Part shown: in pieces, positions 35,277 through 44,353 of the stretch
How positions within the stretch are numbered: position 1 is the first letter of the stretch
Layout of the letters: each line of letters starts with the position of its first letter
Notes under the pieces: model-generated
What the model was told of the DNA's origin: nothing
The model's database searches: none
Seen by the model: the letters and a program-made list of their open reading frames with translations, nothing else
Assembly (NCBI GenBank): GCA_902490335.1
Contig: CABUDL010000005.1
Location: 31,578-95,577 of the forward strand
Source of the DNA: an uncultured Clostridium sp.
GTDB lineage: Bacteria > Bacillota > Clostridia > Oscillospirales > Ruminococcaceae
DNA: 64,000 bases
Reading direction: 5' to 3'
Program-made: the position numbers and the translations under genes

Positions 35277-36395
35277 CTAAAAGACCTCTACCAGCAGGTC
35301 GCTGATGACACTGTTGGAGAGCAAAAAGCCCTGCGGGGTTAAAAAGAGCCTGTCTTCCTGCAACTCGAGCAGCCCGTGTTTTTGCAAAAACTGCGCTCTT
35401 TTGTACATCGGCTCCAGCTCCAGCGAAAAGCTGCGGGCAAACCATCCAAGGTCGATGCCCTCCCGCAGGCGCAGGCGCATCATCAGCTGCTCCTGTGCAT
35501 CTCCGCCGCTGCCGTCCTGCACCACCTGTTCCCACGGGTCGGCTGCACCGACAAACCCGGCAAGGTCGCGCGGAAAGTAAAACCGCCTGCCATCCAGAAA
35601 GGAATGCGCTGCCGGTCCCACCCCCAGATATTCCTGACACCGCCAGTATTTCAGATTGTGGCGGCTCTCCCGCCCGGGGAGGGCAAAATTGGAAATCTCA
35701 TACTGCAAAAATCCATGCTGCTCCATCAGCTCGACCGTATCCAAATACAGCTGCGCACTCTGGTCCTCATCGGGACAAAGCCGCTCGATTTGATTTTTGG
35801 CAAACGCCGTTCCCGGCTCTATCTTCAACAGATACCCGGAGATGTGCTGCACGCCCAGCTGTGCAAAGCTGCTGACAAAATGCTCCACCGACTGCCTTCC
35901 CTGTCCCGGTGTCCCCAGCATCAAATCGACCGACACATTTTCAAAGCCCGCCTGCTGCGCCATCTGCACGCTCTGCACCGCCTGCTCAAAGCTGTGCCGC
36001 CGCCCCAAACATTGCAGCTCCCGGTCCGATGCCGACTGCACCCCCATCGAGATGCGGTTGAATCCCCCCTGATGCAGCTGCCGCAGGGTTTGCAGGGTCA
36101 TCGCCGCAGGGTTTGCCTCCAGCGTCACCTCGCAGTCCGGCTGCACCGAAAAGTTTTGGTACACCCCCTGCAAGATTTCCAGCAGCGCACTGCCCAGCAG
36201 CACCGGTGTCCCGCCGCCAAAGTAGATGCTGTCCACCTCTCGTCCCTTTCCGGGAGCGGTGTCCAGCGCGTGCAGCAGCGCGCCGACATACTGCTGTGCG
36301 CTCTGCTCCCGATAGGGCAGCGAGTAAAAATCACAGTACGGGCACTTGCTCATACAAAACGGAATGTGCAGATAAAGCCCGATTGGGTTCGACAT
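35277..36395 (-). CDS. hemW: Radical SAM heme chaperone HemW
   Basis: 372 aa. The radical SAM cluster ligands are C14, C18 and C21 in FCMSKCPYCDF, followed by YFGGGTPVLL. The HemN-type C-terminal domain has KYWRCQEYLGVGPAAHSF. It lacks the extra Cys and N-terminal region of true coproporphyrinogen oxidase HemN, so HemW (heme insertion) is the better name. Such genes are often mis-called hemN. The ATG at 36395 follows GGAGGGTGTTTTT. No heme enzymes are evident in the window. Confidence 0.88.
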   Translation of the reverse strand: MSNPIGLYLHIPFCMSKCPYCDFYSLPYREQSAQQYVGALLHALDTAPGKGREVDSIYFGGGTPVLLGSALLEILQGVYQNFSVQPDCEVTLEANPAAMTLQTLRQLHQGGFNRISMGVQSASDRELQCLGRRHSFEQAVQSVQMAQQAGFENVSVDLMLGTPGQGRQSVEHFVSSFAQLGVQHISGYLLKIEPGTAFAKNQIERLCPDEDQSAQLYLDTVELMEQHGFLQYEISNFALPGRESRHNLKYWRCQEYLGVGPAAHSFLDGRRFYFPRDLAGFVGAADPWEQVVQDGSGGDAQEQLMMRLRLREGIDLGWFARSFSLELEPMYKRAQFLQKHGLLELQEDRLFLTPQGFLLSNSVISDLLVEVF

Positions 36396-36420
36396 AAAAA
36401 CACCCTCCTTGCCCAAATGT

Positions 36421-36455
36421 AAAAGCCCTCGCTCCTATGCGCAGCGAAGGCTTTT
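36421..36455 (-). terminator. Terminator after the zinc-ribbon membrane protein gene
   Basis: AAAAGCCCTCGCT (36421-36433) pairs with AGCGAAGGCTTTT (36443-36455), one mismatch, followed by T residues on the minus strand. Confidence 0.75.
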
Positions 36456-36475
36456 GCTTATCCTGTCCGATTTTC

Positions 36476-38380
36476 TTATTCTGCCAGATAGATGGTCGAA
36501 ATGGCGTTGACATCCTCCAACAGGCAGCTTGCCTTCTTCTGACCATATTGCAGGAACATCAGGTCGGTCTGCTCCTCCTGCTCCTCGCCGGATTCACCGA
36601 CCACCGGCTGCTGTTGCGATTTTTGCAGGAAGTACAACCCCTGGCTGGTTGCGACCGCCTCAGTCACATCCGACGCGATCAGCTTTGGATTGGAGCGGCT
36701 GGTCACCGATTTTGCATACAGGCTGTTGTCCTCCGAAATAAAATAGATGTTTTCTCCGTCGTTGTCCATGCCAATCAGGTTGAGCTGACCGACATTTTCC
36801 AAAATGGTGATGCTGCTTTCATCATCAAAGTTTTTGAGCACCAGCTTCTGCTCGGTTTCCTCGACGACATCTCCGCTGCCGGTGACAAAATAGCCTACCT
36901 GTGCATCGTTACCAGCCTTATCCTCCAGCGACTCGTCCAGCGGAAGCACCTGAGGGGACTGCATACTGCCCAACTGATAGCGGTAGAGCTGGTCACCCAG
37001 ACTCCAATAAAGCGCTTTATCGGTGGCATTGGCAAAGTCAATATCATAATTGATGGCATAGCCGTTCACACTGTAAAAATCCTCAAAGATGGTAAAGCCC
37101 TGCAAACCGCTCTCCCCTACCGTCGCGCTGCCCTTTGCCACAACGCACAGGTTGCCCTGTCCGTCGATGTAGTGCAGCTGTCCTGCGTACAGGGTGTCTT
37201 CCTCCTCCGAGCTGCCCATCATCTCGCCGGTGGCAAGCTCTTTTGCATTCTCATTGAGCCAACCGCCTGGACGGACGGTCGATTCCAGCACCGCCGCTAC
37301 ATTGTCCGCCATCTTTTCCACCTCACCGGTGGCTGGGTCGTACAGATACAGGCTGCCGATTGGATTGTATTTGTTGGAAGCAAGGTCACAGTCGCCCACA
37401 AAACTCATCGAGCCGTCGCCGTACAGCATCGCTTCGCTGATCTTTCCTCCCAGCTTTTCCAGCTCGCCGGTTTCCAGATTGCTGACCCGGTACAGCTCCA
37501 CCAGACCGTTCTCGCCGTCCATCTTGATGGCAAAGACGTCCTTTGTTTTGGAGGAAATATTGTAGACGGTGTACTCGCTGTCCAGCAGATGCAGCTGACC
37601 GTTGTACAGGTAGCCGCCGCCGATGGTGTTGCGTTCATCGTCCAGCTGGAGCACCTGCAACAGGGTGTCATCCTCGGAGGCTTTGACTGCAACGATGTTC
37701 TCCTCTCCTGCCACCTCCGACATCGGGCTGAGCTGACCGTCCTTGTAACGAATCTGCTGCAGCTTTCCGTTCTCGTCCAGCTTGTTGTAGTAAACTGCCA
37801 GACCGTTGCTGCAATAGATTAAGTTTGCGCCCTCGTCCAGAATCTCCTCCTCACCGGAAGCTTTTTTCACACGCAGGTCGCCCACCATCTCCTCGGTGGT
37901 TTCAAAGGTCATCGGCAGGTAGACCACATCGCCGTTGTCCAGCTCCACATAGTTTTTGCTGCCGATATAAGGGGATGCCAGCGACAGTCCGTTGGCAATC
38001 TGTCGGTGCTGCTCTTCGTCCTGTGCTGCGTTGAGGTACATTCCAATCAGCTTTTCGCCTTTGGCAAAGCCGATAGCATCGTCGCTGGTGTAGGCTAAAA
38101 CGGTCGGGTTTTTATGCTCCTGCGCAGTGACCGTCTGCTGCGAACCGCCTGCTGCCAGCCAGATGACCGCCGCTGCTGCCGCTGCCAGCACGATTGCACC
38201 CAGCACAAACGGCAGCGGGCTGCGCTTTTTCGCCGGCTGTTTTTCGGATACAGCCTCATTCTGCTCCGGCTGTTCCTGCACCGGCTGCTCGTCTGCCCGG
38301 TTGCCGCAGTGCGGACAAATCCCTTTATTTTCTTCCAGTTGCTCGGCAGAAATCTCTCTGCCGCAATGACTGCATTTCAT
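36476..38380 (-). CDS. Zinc-ribbon membrane protein with large extracytoplasmic propeller-like domain
   Basis: 634 aa. A rubredoxin-like zinc ribbon (C3, C6, C22, C25) lies in the cytoplasm. An acidic Gln/Glu linker, one transmembrane helix (about residues 54-78) and roughly 550 outside residues follow. The outside part has repeated patterns of the type LYxYDxATGEVEKMADN and YRVSNLETGELEKLGG, suggesting a beta-propeller. I do not recognise a named family; similar single-pass proteins are common and uncharacterised in clostridia. The ATG at 38380 has a mediocre ribosome binding site (AAAGGTG, 12 nt). Upstream, a TATAAT box reads at 38455-38450; the 38381-38708 gap holds this and the promoter of the divergent sigma-54-like gene. 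Confidence 0.65.
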   Translation of the reverse strand: MKCSHCGREISAEQLEENKGICPHCGNRADEQPVQEQPEQNEAVSEKQPAKKRSPLPFVLGAIVLAAAAAAVIWLAAGGSQQTVTAQEHKNPTVLAYTSDDAIGFAKGEKLIGMYLNAAQDEEQHRQIANGLSLASPYIGSKNYVELDNGDVVYLPMTFETTEEMVGDLRVKKASGEEEILDEGANLIYCSNGLAVYYNKLDENGKLQQIRYKDGQLSPMSEVAGEENIVAVKASEDDTLLQVLQLDDERNTIGGGYLYNGQLHLLDSEYTVYNISSKTKDVFAIKMDGENGLVELYRVSNLETGELEKLGGKISEAMLYGDGSMSFVGDCDLASNKYNPIGSLYLYDPATGEVEKMADNVAAVLESTVRPGGWLNENAKELATGEMMGSSEEEDTLYAGQLHYIDGQGNLCVVAKGSATVGESGLQGFTIFEDFYSVNGYAINYDIDFANATDKALYWSLGDQLYRYQLGSMQSPQVLPLDESLEDKAGNDAQVGYFVTGSGDVVEETEQKLVLKNFDDESSITILENVGQLNLIGMDNDGENIYFISEDNSLYAKSVTSRSNPKLIASDVTEAVATSQGLYFLQKSQQQPVVGESGEEQEEQTDLMFLQYGQKKASCLLEDVNAISTIYLAE

Positions 38381-38708
38381 CTTATTTAGACACACCTTTC
38401 CTGTTCTTGTCCTGATGGTCGCCGTACAAACGGCTGTACACATTGCTTCATTATAGCGGATTTTCCCCGGGAAAAATAGACCTTAACTATTAAATTTTCC
38501 AAAACAGCCGCCGAGTGCTCTTTTATTTGCTAATATTTAAAAGGGATTTTTGTTTATTTTAATGAAACAACCCGAATATCATTTTCGCATCCCAAAAGGT
38601 ATGGTATAATAAATATAAATGAATTTGAAATTTTAGCCTGATGGAATCGATGGCAAAATTTTCAAGGATTTTCTATCTAATTTTATTGCCAAGAGGTGAC
38701 TGATCATA

Positions 38709-40160
38709 ATGGATGCCCGAAAAGAAACTATCAGCCCCAGACAGCTGAAAATCTTAAAGATGGATACCCTGCATCTGAACCAATACCTGAATGAGGCGAT
38801 GCTGGAAAATCCGGTGATCGAGCTGGAAGAAAACCTGACCGGCTACACCGATGAAGATATGCGCGCCCGCAAAGCCGAGTGGCTGGAATCCAACGACTTT
38901 GAGGAGGGCTTGGGTTATTTTGACAAGGAGATGGAGCTGCCTGCTCTGGAGCAGCCCGATTACGCCATGCTCAACATCGGCAGCGACGAAACGCTGGAGC
39001 AGCATCTGACCAAACAAATCGGCGTGCTGCAGCTGCCCGACCGGGTGCGCAGCGCTGCCATCTACCTATCCGGCTGTCTGGATGAAAACGGATACCTGCT
39101 GGCGCAGGCACAGGACCTTGTCAAAGAGGGATACTGTGAATCGGAATTTGAGGAAGCGCTGGCTATCCTGCAAAATCTGGAGCCGCTGGGCGTCGGTGCT
39201 ACCAGCTTGAAGGAATGTCTTTGCTTGCAGCTGGACGAGGACGACCAGACCGCCAGACGGCTGCTGGATGAAATTGACCTGACCGGCAGCGCCGACGTAC
39301 ATCAGCTGGCAGAACAGTTTGGACAATCGGAACAGCAGATTGAGCAGGCGATGCTGCGCATCCGCCAGCTCAACCCGAAACCCGGCTCCCAGTACAGCAG
39401 CCACGACCGTTCCTCCTACATCCTGCCGGATGTAATGATGATCAAATTCGTCAACGAATACTACGTTGCCCTCAGCGACTTCTCCCTCCCGCAGATTCGC
39501 ATCAGCGAGGATTACCGCAATCTGCTCGCCCGTTCCCGCGGCGAAGAACACCGAGAAGAGCGGGAATATCTGGAGGACAAGATTGCAGACGCACAGCTTC
39601 TTGAGCAGGAGGTCGCCCTGCGCGGCAATCTGCTGGTTGAGGTGACCAAAGAACTGATCAAATTACAGGAACCGTTCTTCCGCTTCGGTCCCCGCTACAT
39701 GAAGCTGCTGCCTATCCAGGAGCTTGCCGAGGCGGTCCATCTGCCGGTGGAACTGGTCAGCGCTGTTCTCAAGCATAAATACCTGCAATCTCCGTTCGGC
39801 GTATACCCGATGAAATTCTTCGTAGCTCGGGAACACCATCCACAGCAGGAGGGCATGGAGGCAATTCGCGCCCGGCTGTCTGCCATCGTGCGCACAGAAC
39901 AGCCCGATGAGCCGTACACCGACGAACAGCTTGCCCAGCTGCTGGCACAGGACGGCATCTTTGCCACCGAAGAGCTGGTGGAGCGCCTGCGCGAGGAGCT
40001 GAACATCCCCGACAGCGAACACCGCATCTTCTACGACCCGCATCAGGATTGTGGTGAGGAAGAAGAAAACTGCGATTGCGAAGACGAACATTGCAGCTGC
40101 GGACATGACCACTGTGATTGTGAAGATGAACATTGCAGCTGCGGACATGACCATTGCTAA
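38709..40160 (+). CDS. Sigma-54-like protein with degenerate RpoN box and Cys/His-rich tail
   Basis: 483 aa. Region I (activator interaction) is recognisable: ISPRQLKILKMDTLHLNQYL and MLENPVIELEE. The core-binding domain follows (ILQNLEPLGVGATSLKECL, about residues 155-173). The DNA-binding end is unusual. Where RpoN normally has ARRTVAKYRE, this protein has TEELVERLRE (about residues 419-428), followed by a conserved-looking EELNIPDSEHR. The preceding helix-turn-helix also loses the usual TVSR. Beyond the normal end come 14-residue repeats CDCEDEHCSCGHDH twice plus a final Cys. It has the N-terminal and core features of sigma-54, but promoter recognition is doubtful. No sigma-54 activator gene is visible nearby. 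GAGGTGA precedes the ATG. Confidence 0.8.
   Translation: MDARKETISPRQLKILKMDTLHLNQYLNEAMLENPVIELEENLTGYTDEDMRARKAEWLESNDFEEGLGYFDKEMELPALEQPDYAMLNIGSDETLEQHLTKQIGVLQLPDRVRSAAIYLSGCLDENGYLLAQAQDLVKEGYCESEFEEALAILQNLEPLGVGATSLKECLCLQLDEDDQTARRLLDEIDLTGSADVHQLAEQFGQSEQQIEQAMLRIRQLNPKPGSQYSSHDRSSYILPDVMMIKFVNEYYVALSDFSLPQIRISEDYRNLLARSRGEEHREEREYLEDKIADAQLLEQEVALRGNLLVEVTKELIKLQEPFFRFGPRYMKLLPIQELAEAVHLPVELVSAVLKHKYLQSPFGVYPMKFFVAREHHPQQEGMEAIRARLSAIVRTEQPDEPYTDEQLAQLLAQDGIFATEELVERLREELNIPDSEHRIFYDPHQDCGEEEENCDCEDEHCSCGHDHCDCEDEHCSCGHDHC
40071..40154 (+). repeat. 42-bp tandem duplication encoding the Cys/His-rich tail
   Basis: Copies 40071-40112 and 40113-40154 encode the same 14 residues, CDCEDEHCSCGHDH, and differ only at a few third codon positions. 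Each copy offers four Cys and three His plus acidic residues, a likely soft-metal-binding sequence. Confidence 0.9.
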
Positions 40161-40173
40161 AAAAACAAACTGC

Positions 40174-40210
40174 AAAAGCCACCGGACCTTTACAAGGTCC
40201 GGTGGCTTTT
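40174..40210. terminator. Bidirectional terminator between convergent genes
   Basis: AAAAGCCACCGGACCTT (40174-40190) pairs with AGGTCCGGTGGCTTTT (40195-40210) around TACA. Confidence 0.9.
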
Positions 40211-40218
40211 TGTCTGCT

Positions 40219-41847
40219 TTATTGTTTGACCGGTGCATACCGCCCGATAATCTGCTGGGCAATCCGAACACCATCCACTGCGGCACTCATAATGCCTCCT
40301 GCATATCCTGCACCCTCTCCGCAAGGGTACAGTCCCTGCATCCCCAGCGCCTGAAAGCTCTGGGCATCGCGGGTGATGCGCACCGGCGACGAGGTTCTGG
40401 TTTCCACACCGGTCATCACCGCATCGGCATCGGCAAAACCAGGCAGTTTGCGATTAAAGCGGCGCAGACCCTGCTCCAGCATCCGGTTGATGGGCTGTGG
40501 GAACAGGCTGTGCAGATCCGCTTCCCGCACGCCGCAGGAAAAACTGGGTGCGGTGGCAGCCTGCGAGAGGTCGGGAGCAGCTGCCTCCAGATAGCTTTTG
40601 ACCGACTGCGCCGGTGCGCGGTAATCCTTGCCGCCCAGCACAAACGCCTGCCGTTCCAGTCTGCGCTGGAATGCTACGCCGTCCAGCACGCCGCTTCCAA
40701 AATCGGAAGCATCCACCGACACCACCAGCGCTGCGTTGGCATTCTCTCCATCGCGGGCATATTCGCTCATTCCATTGGTGACCACCGTGTCCTCCTCCGA
40801 GGAGGAAGCCACCACATATCCTCCGGGACACATACAGAAGGTGTAGACCCCTCTGCCCTGCTCGTCCCGCCAGGAGAGCTGATACTCTCCCTTCGGCAGA
40901 GCCGGATGTCCCGCCTGTTTACCGTACAGTCCGGCGTCTATTACCGACTGACGCTGTTCGATGCGCACACCCACCGAAAATGGCTTCGGCTCCAAAAAGA
41001 CACCGTCAGCGCACAGCTGTTCAAAGGTGTCCCGCGCGCTGTGACCGATTGCCAGCACCAAGACCTGTGCCGGAATCTCTCCGGCGCTGGTCTGAACCGC
41101 CTGCACCCGTCCCTGCCGCAAAACGACACGCTCCATCCTGGTTTCAAACAACACCTGTCCGCCCAGCCGGATGATTTCCTCGCGGATGGATTTGACCACC
41201 CCGCGCAGCAGGTCGGTCCCCACGTGCGGCTTCTGCCGGTAGCGTATCTCCTCCGGCGCACCGTGGCGGATCATCTCCTCCAATACAAAATCGCACCGCG
41301 GGTCGCTGATGCGGGTGGTCAGCTTGCCGTCCGAAAAGGTTCCCGCTCCCCCTTCCCCAAACTGCACGTTGGTTTTGACATCCAAATGTCTTTGCTGCCA
41401 GAAGCCCTGCACCGCCTGCACCCGGCTGTCCACATCCGCGCCGCGCTCCAGTACAACAGGACAGTAGCCCAGACGGGCAAGGGTCAGGGCGGCAAACATC
41501 CCTGCCGGACCAAAGCCTACCACCACCGGCGGATGCTCCATCGTGGTTTGACCCTGCACAAACTCCAGCGGCTGCTTTTCCTCCCACTTGACCGACGAAG
41601 CTGCCTTGGTCCTTTGCAGTCGTGCCACCACCTGCTGCTCCTCCTTGGCTGTATGAAGCTCAAATCCCACCGAGCTGACCAGCAATATGTTCTCCTGGTG
41701 CCTTGCGTCCACACTGCTTTTGATGAGATAGCTGCGCTTAATCTGTTCCGGGTGCAGCTGCGCTGTTTTTCTTGCCGATTCGATAATCTGCTGATGGCTG
41801 CTGCCATCCTTCAGTCTGGTTTTGACTTGCGAAACGATGATCGCCAT
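40219..41847 (-). CDS. FAD-dependent oxidoreductase, COG2509-type
   Basis: 542 aa. An N-terminal alpha/beta segment of about 90 residues precedes the FAD-binding VVVGFGPAGMFAALTLARLG (about residues 93-112). EGGAGTFSDGKLTT (about 152) and the C-terminal GEGAGYAGGIMSAAVDG are characteristic of this uncharacterised dehydrogenase family. It is presumably cytosolic; the substrate is unknown. The ATG follows AAAGGCGG. It lies alone between the sigma-54-like gene (convergent) and the cdaA-cdaR terminator. Confidence 0.85.
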   Translation of the reverse strand: MAIIVSQVKTRLKDGSSHQQIIESARKTAQLHPEQIKRSYLIKSSVDARHQENILLVSSVGFELHTAKEEQQVVARLQRTKAASSVKWEEKQPLEFVQGQTTMEHPPVVVGFGPAGMFAALTLARLGYCPVVLERGADVDSRVQAVQGFWQQRHLDVKTNVQFGEGGAGTFSDGKLTTRISDPRCDFVLEEMIRHGAPEEIRYRQKPHVGTDLLRGVVKSIREEIIRLGGQVLFETRMERVVLRQGRVQAVQTSAGEIPAQVLVLAIGHSARDTFEQLCADGVFLEPKPFSVGVRIEQRQSVIDAGLYGKQAGHPALPKGEYQLSWRDEQGRGVYTFCMCPGGYVVASSSEEDTVVTNGMSEYARDGENANAALVVSVDASDFGSGVLDGVAFQRRLERQAFVLGGKDYRAPAQSVKSYLEAAAPDLSQAATAPSFSCGVREADLHSLFPQPINRMLEQGLRRFNRKLPGFADADAVMTGVETRTSSPVRITRDAQSFQALGMQGLYPCGEGAGYAGGIMSAAVDGVRIAQQIIGRYAPVKQ

Positions 41848-41880
41848 ATCCGACCGCCTTTCCTGTTTTCTTCCGGCAAA

Positions 41881-41916
41881 AAGCCCGCGGGCTGTCGTGC
41901 AGACGGCTGCGGGCTT
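41881..41916 (-). terminator. Terminator after cdaR
   Basis: AAGCCCGC (41881-41888) pairs with GCGGGCTT (41909-41916), with further partial pairing inside; five T residues follow on the minus strand. Confidence 0.75.
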
Positions 41917-41933
41917 CCTGCTCTATCTTCTGT

Positions 41934-43262
41934 TTATTCTGTCTGTTGCTGTGCTGTCTCCGACTGCTGAGGCTGTTCTGTTTCTTCCTCCGTCGTGGTC
42001 TGTTCCGCGCCCTGCTCGGCAATCGAGATGATTGCTTTATAGCTGCCGCTTGCCCAGACCATTCCCTTCTTCGGAATGGAAATCTTGACCGGCAGTTCGA
42101 TCTGTCCCGAAGTGATGCTCGAGCTTTCCTCCAAATCGACCGTTGCCACGATGTCACCCGCCACTAGATTCTCTACAATCGACTGCGGACCCACCACCTT
42201 GACATTCGGAATCTCCTGGGTGGTTGCGGTCGCCTGATAGTTGAGCGGCACATTGTTGACCAGAATGGTGCTTACGTTAAAGTTTTTGCTGACCATTCCC
42301 TCCGAGTTGAGCTGGACCAGAACGCTCTGGATGTTCTGGGTGTTGACAAATCCGGTCGGCAGTTCGACTGCAAAGGATTCTGTCATGCCAATATCCAGTG
42401 TGCGCAGGTCGATCTGTCCCAGCGGGATTTCCTTATAGCGGTCGATTGCCTCCGCCGGTCCTGCCACCTCGATCTGCTCGTTGGAGATATTGAAGCTCAG
42501 CTGTCCGACCGGGAAGCCTTCCGGCACATTGATGAAGTCCAGACGAACCGGAACAACCTTCTTCTTGAGGATTGGGATGGTCACTCTGGCTTCGGTGACA
42601 TCGCTGACCACATATTTTAAATCCAGCTCATTGCCGTCCACATCCAAAAATTGAATCGGAAGGGTTTCGCTGTAACTGCTGGTCAACTCCTGGTCGATGT
42701 CCTTTTCCACCACGCACTGGCTGATTCTTGCAATATCCTCTGCCGGTCCGGTCAGTTCCACGTTGGACGGGCTGACGCTGACATCACGAATCAGGTAATC
42801 CTCTGCCGGTGCGCTGTACCCGGACAGCCTTGCCTTGATGTCCATGGTAATCGTTTCCAGACTGTCAAACTTAATCTGGATGCTGGCCGGTGAGATGGAC
42901 TCGATGCTGATATTCTTATCGCCGTCCTCCACCTCTCCTTTGAGCTCCACCGTGTGTACGCCTGCGGTGGTCACCTTGGAGATGTCCGGGTAGACCCGAA
43001 CATCCGAAGCGGTCAGGTTTCCGATGTCATAAATGACACCTTCCACCCGAACGGTCACCTTCGGCTGCTCTGCCGAGATGGTGCTCAAGCCCAGCTTGCC
43101 AATCGACTCATCCACCTGCTGCATATCAATGGCGATGCCGTTGATGGTCTTTCCTTTGGTATCGTTGGAGTTGAGCGACACAAAAATCCACGCCAAAAAC
43201 GCCATGACGACCGAAAGCACCACCAAAAAGGTTTTGTTATCAAAAATAGATTCTTTTTTCAC
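41934..43262 (-). CDS. cdaR: CdaR (YbbR-domain regulator of diadenylate cyclase)
   Basis: 442 aa. One N-terminal membrane anchor (about residues 11-29) is followed by about four repeated YbbR domains outside the membrane. Each carries patterns such as VDLEESSSITSGQIELPV and VELTGPAEDIARI. The C-terminus is a Glu/Gln/Thr-rich tail. CdaR binds CdaA and modulates c-di-AMP synthesis. The gene lies 24 bp after cdaA in the usual order. The glmM gene that normally follows is absent; a terminator is found instead. Confidence 0.9.
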   Translation of the reverse strand: MKKESIFDNKTFLVVLSVVMAFLAWIFVSLNSNDTKGKTINGIAIDMQQVDESIGKLGLSTISAEQPKVTVRVEGVIYDIGNLTASDVRVYPDISKVTTAGVHTVELKGEVEDGDKNISIESISPASIQIKFDSLETITMDIKARLSGYSAPAEDYLIRDVSVSPSNVELTGPAEDIARISQCVVEKDIDQELTSSYSETLPIQFLDVDGNELDLKYVVSDVTEARVTIPILKKKVVPVRLDFINVPEGFPVGQLSFNISNEQIEVAGPAEAIDRYKEIPLGQIDLRTLDIGMTESFAVELPTGFVNTQNIQSVLVQLNSEGMVSKNFNVSTILVNNVPLNYQATATTQEIPNVKVVGPQSIVENLVAGDIVATVDLEESSSITSGQIELPVKISIPKKGMVWASGSYKAIISIAEQGAEQTTTEEETEQPQQSETAQQQTE

Positions 43263-43286
43263 CCACAGATCATCCTCTCCGCCGTC

Positions 43287-44156
43287 TTACTTTTTGACCT
43301 TGCGCAGCAGCGCCTTAACGCTGCTCTGCTTGCGCTGACCTTCCTCGTTCTTGTGAAGGATTTCATGGCGCAGACGCTTTTCCAGCTGTGGAATGGTAAA
43401 ATTCCTCTCGATGACGCCGCCCTCTGCAATGGAAATGGTCCCGGTCTCCTCCGAAACCACCACGACCACCGCATCCGAGTTTTCACTCACGCCCAGCGCT
43501 GCGCGGTGGCGGGTGCCCATCTCCTTGCTGATGGTGTAGTTCTGGCTCAGCGGCAAAAAGCATCCCGAAGCGCAGATGCGTCCGTCCCGAATGATCATCG
43601 CGCCGTCGTGCAGCGGCGAGTTGACAAAAAACAGGTTTCCAATCAGCTCGTTGCTCGGGGTCGCATCCACCACCGTTCCGGTCTTGATGATTTCTCCCAG
43701 CTTGGTCTGCCGTTCAAAAACAATCAGCGCACCTGTCTTGGTTTTGGAAAGGGTTTCGCAGGCGTTGGCAATGACCGAAATCGACTCATTCCAAACGCCG
43801 GTCAGTTCGCTGTCCTTATCCTGCGAGGACTGAAAAATATTGAGCTTGTTGAGCTTAGTTTGTGCCACGTGCTCGAGCATCCTGCGCAGCTCCGGCTGAA
43901 AGACGATGACCAACGCCAGCACACCGGTCGCCACCACATTCTGCATGATGAATCGCACCGTTTTCATATTTAAATTGTATGCTACAAAATATAACAGCAG
44001 CAGCAAAATCAGTCCCTTTGCCAGCTGCATTGCTCTGGTTTCCCGAATCAGTTTGATCACCTGGTAGATCAGCAGGGCAACAATCACAATATCCAGAATA
44101 TCCCAAATTCCGATTGCCTTTACCGTACCGATGATCTGGTTCCATTCACTTACCAT
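43287..44156 (-). CDS. cdaA: Diadenylate cyclase CdaA
   Basis: 289 aa. Three N-terminal transmembrane helices (about residues 15-85) precede the DAC domain with its two catalytic motifs: DGA in NSPLHDGAMII (about 188) and RHR in MGTRHRAALG (about 218). It condenses two ATP to the second messenger c-di-AMP, which controls K+ and osmolyte transport and cell-wall homeostasis. I prefer the third ATG (44156), with GAAGG 9 nt upstream, over those at 44165 and 44162. It is the first gene of cdaA-cdaR. Confidence 0.95.
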   Translation of the reverse strand: MVSEWNQIIGTVKAIGIWDILDIVIVALLIYQVIKLIRETRAMQLAKGLILLLLLYFVAYNLNMKTVRFIMQNVVATGVLALVIVFQPELRRMLEHVAQTKLNKLNIFQSSQDKDSELTGVWNESISVIANACETLSKTKTGALIVFERQTKLGEIIKTGTVVDATPSNELIGNLFFVNSPLHDGAMIIRDGRICASGCFLPLSQNYTISKEMGTRHRAALGVSENSDAVVVVVSEETGTISIAEGGVIERNFTIPQLEKRLRHEILHKNEEGQRKQSSVKALLRKVKK

Positions 44157-44262
44157 CGTCATCATCCTTCTCTTCTCTGCCTGTTTTTTTGTTGTTCAAC
44201 AGCCTGTCCCCCTTGGCTGCCGACGCTGCCGTGCAGCGCCGGAAGATGATGTGGCTGTCCTT

Positions 44263-44291
44263 ATTTTATTTTAACATATTTTGTGCAGCAA
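44263..44291 (-). promoter_or_regulatory. Probable cdaA promoter
   Basis: On the minus strand TTGCTG (44291-44286), 17 bp, TAAAAT (44268-44263). The leader contains a stable GC-rich hairpin (about 44219-44242, CGCTGC/GCAGCG). Confidence 0.6.
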
Positions 44292-44353
44292 TCCAACAGC
44301 TCCCACAAAATTTCCCGCGAATATTTTTCCCTTTTCACACAATCTCACAAATT

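Noticed and set aside
32101..40160. Evidence of a mobile element around the sigma-54-like gene
   Set aside because: No transposase, integrase, terminal inverted repeats or composition shift was seen; neighbours are ordinary chromosomal genes.
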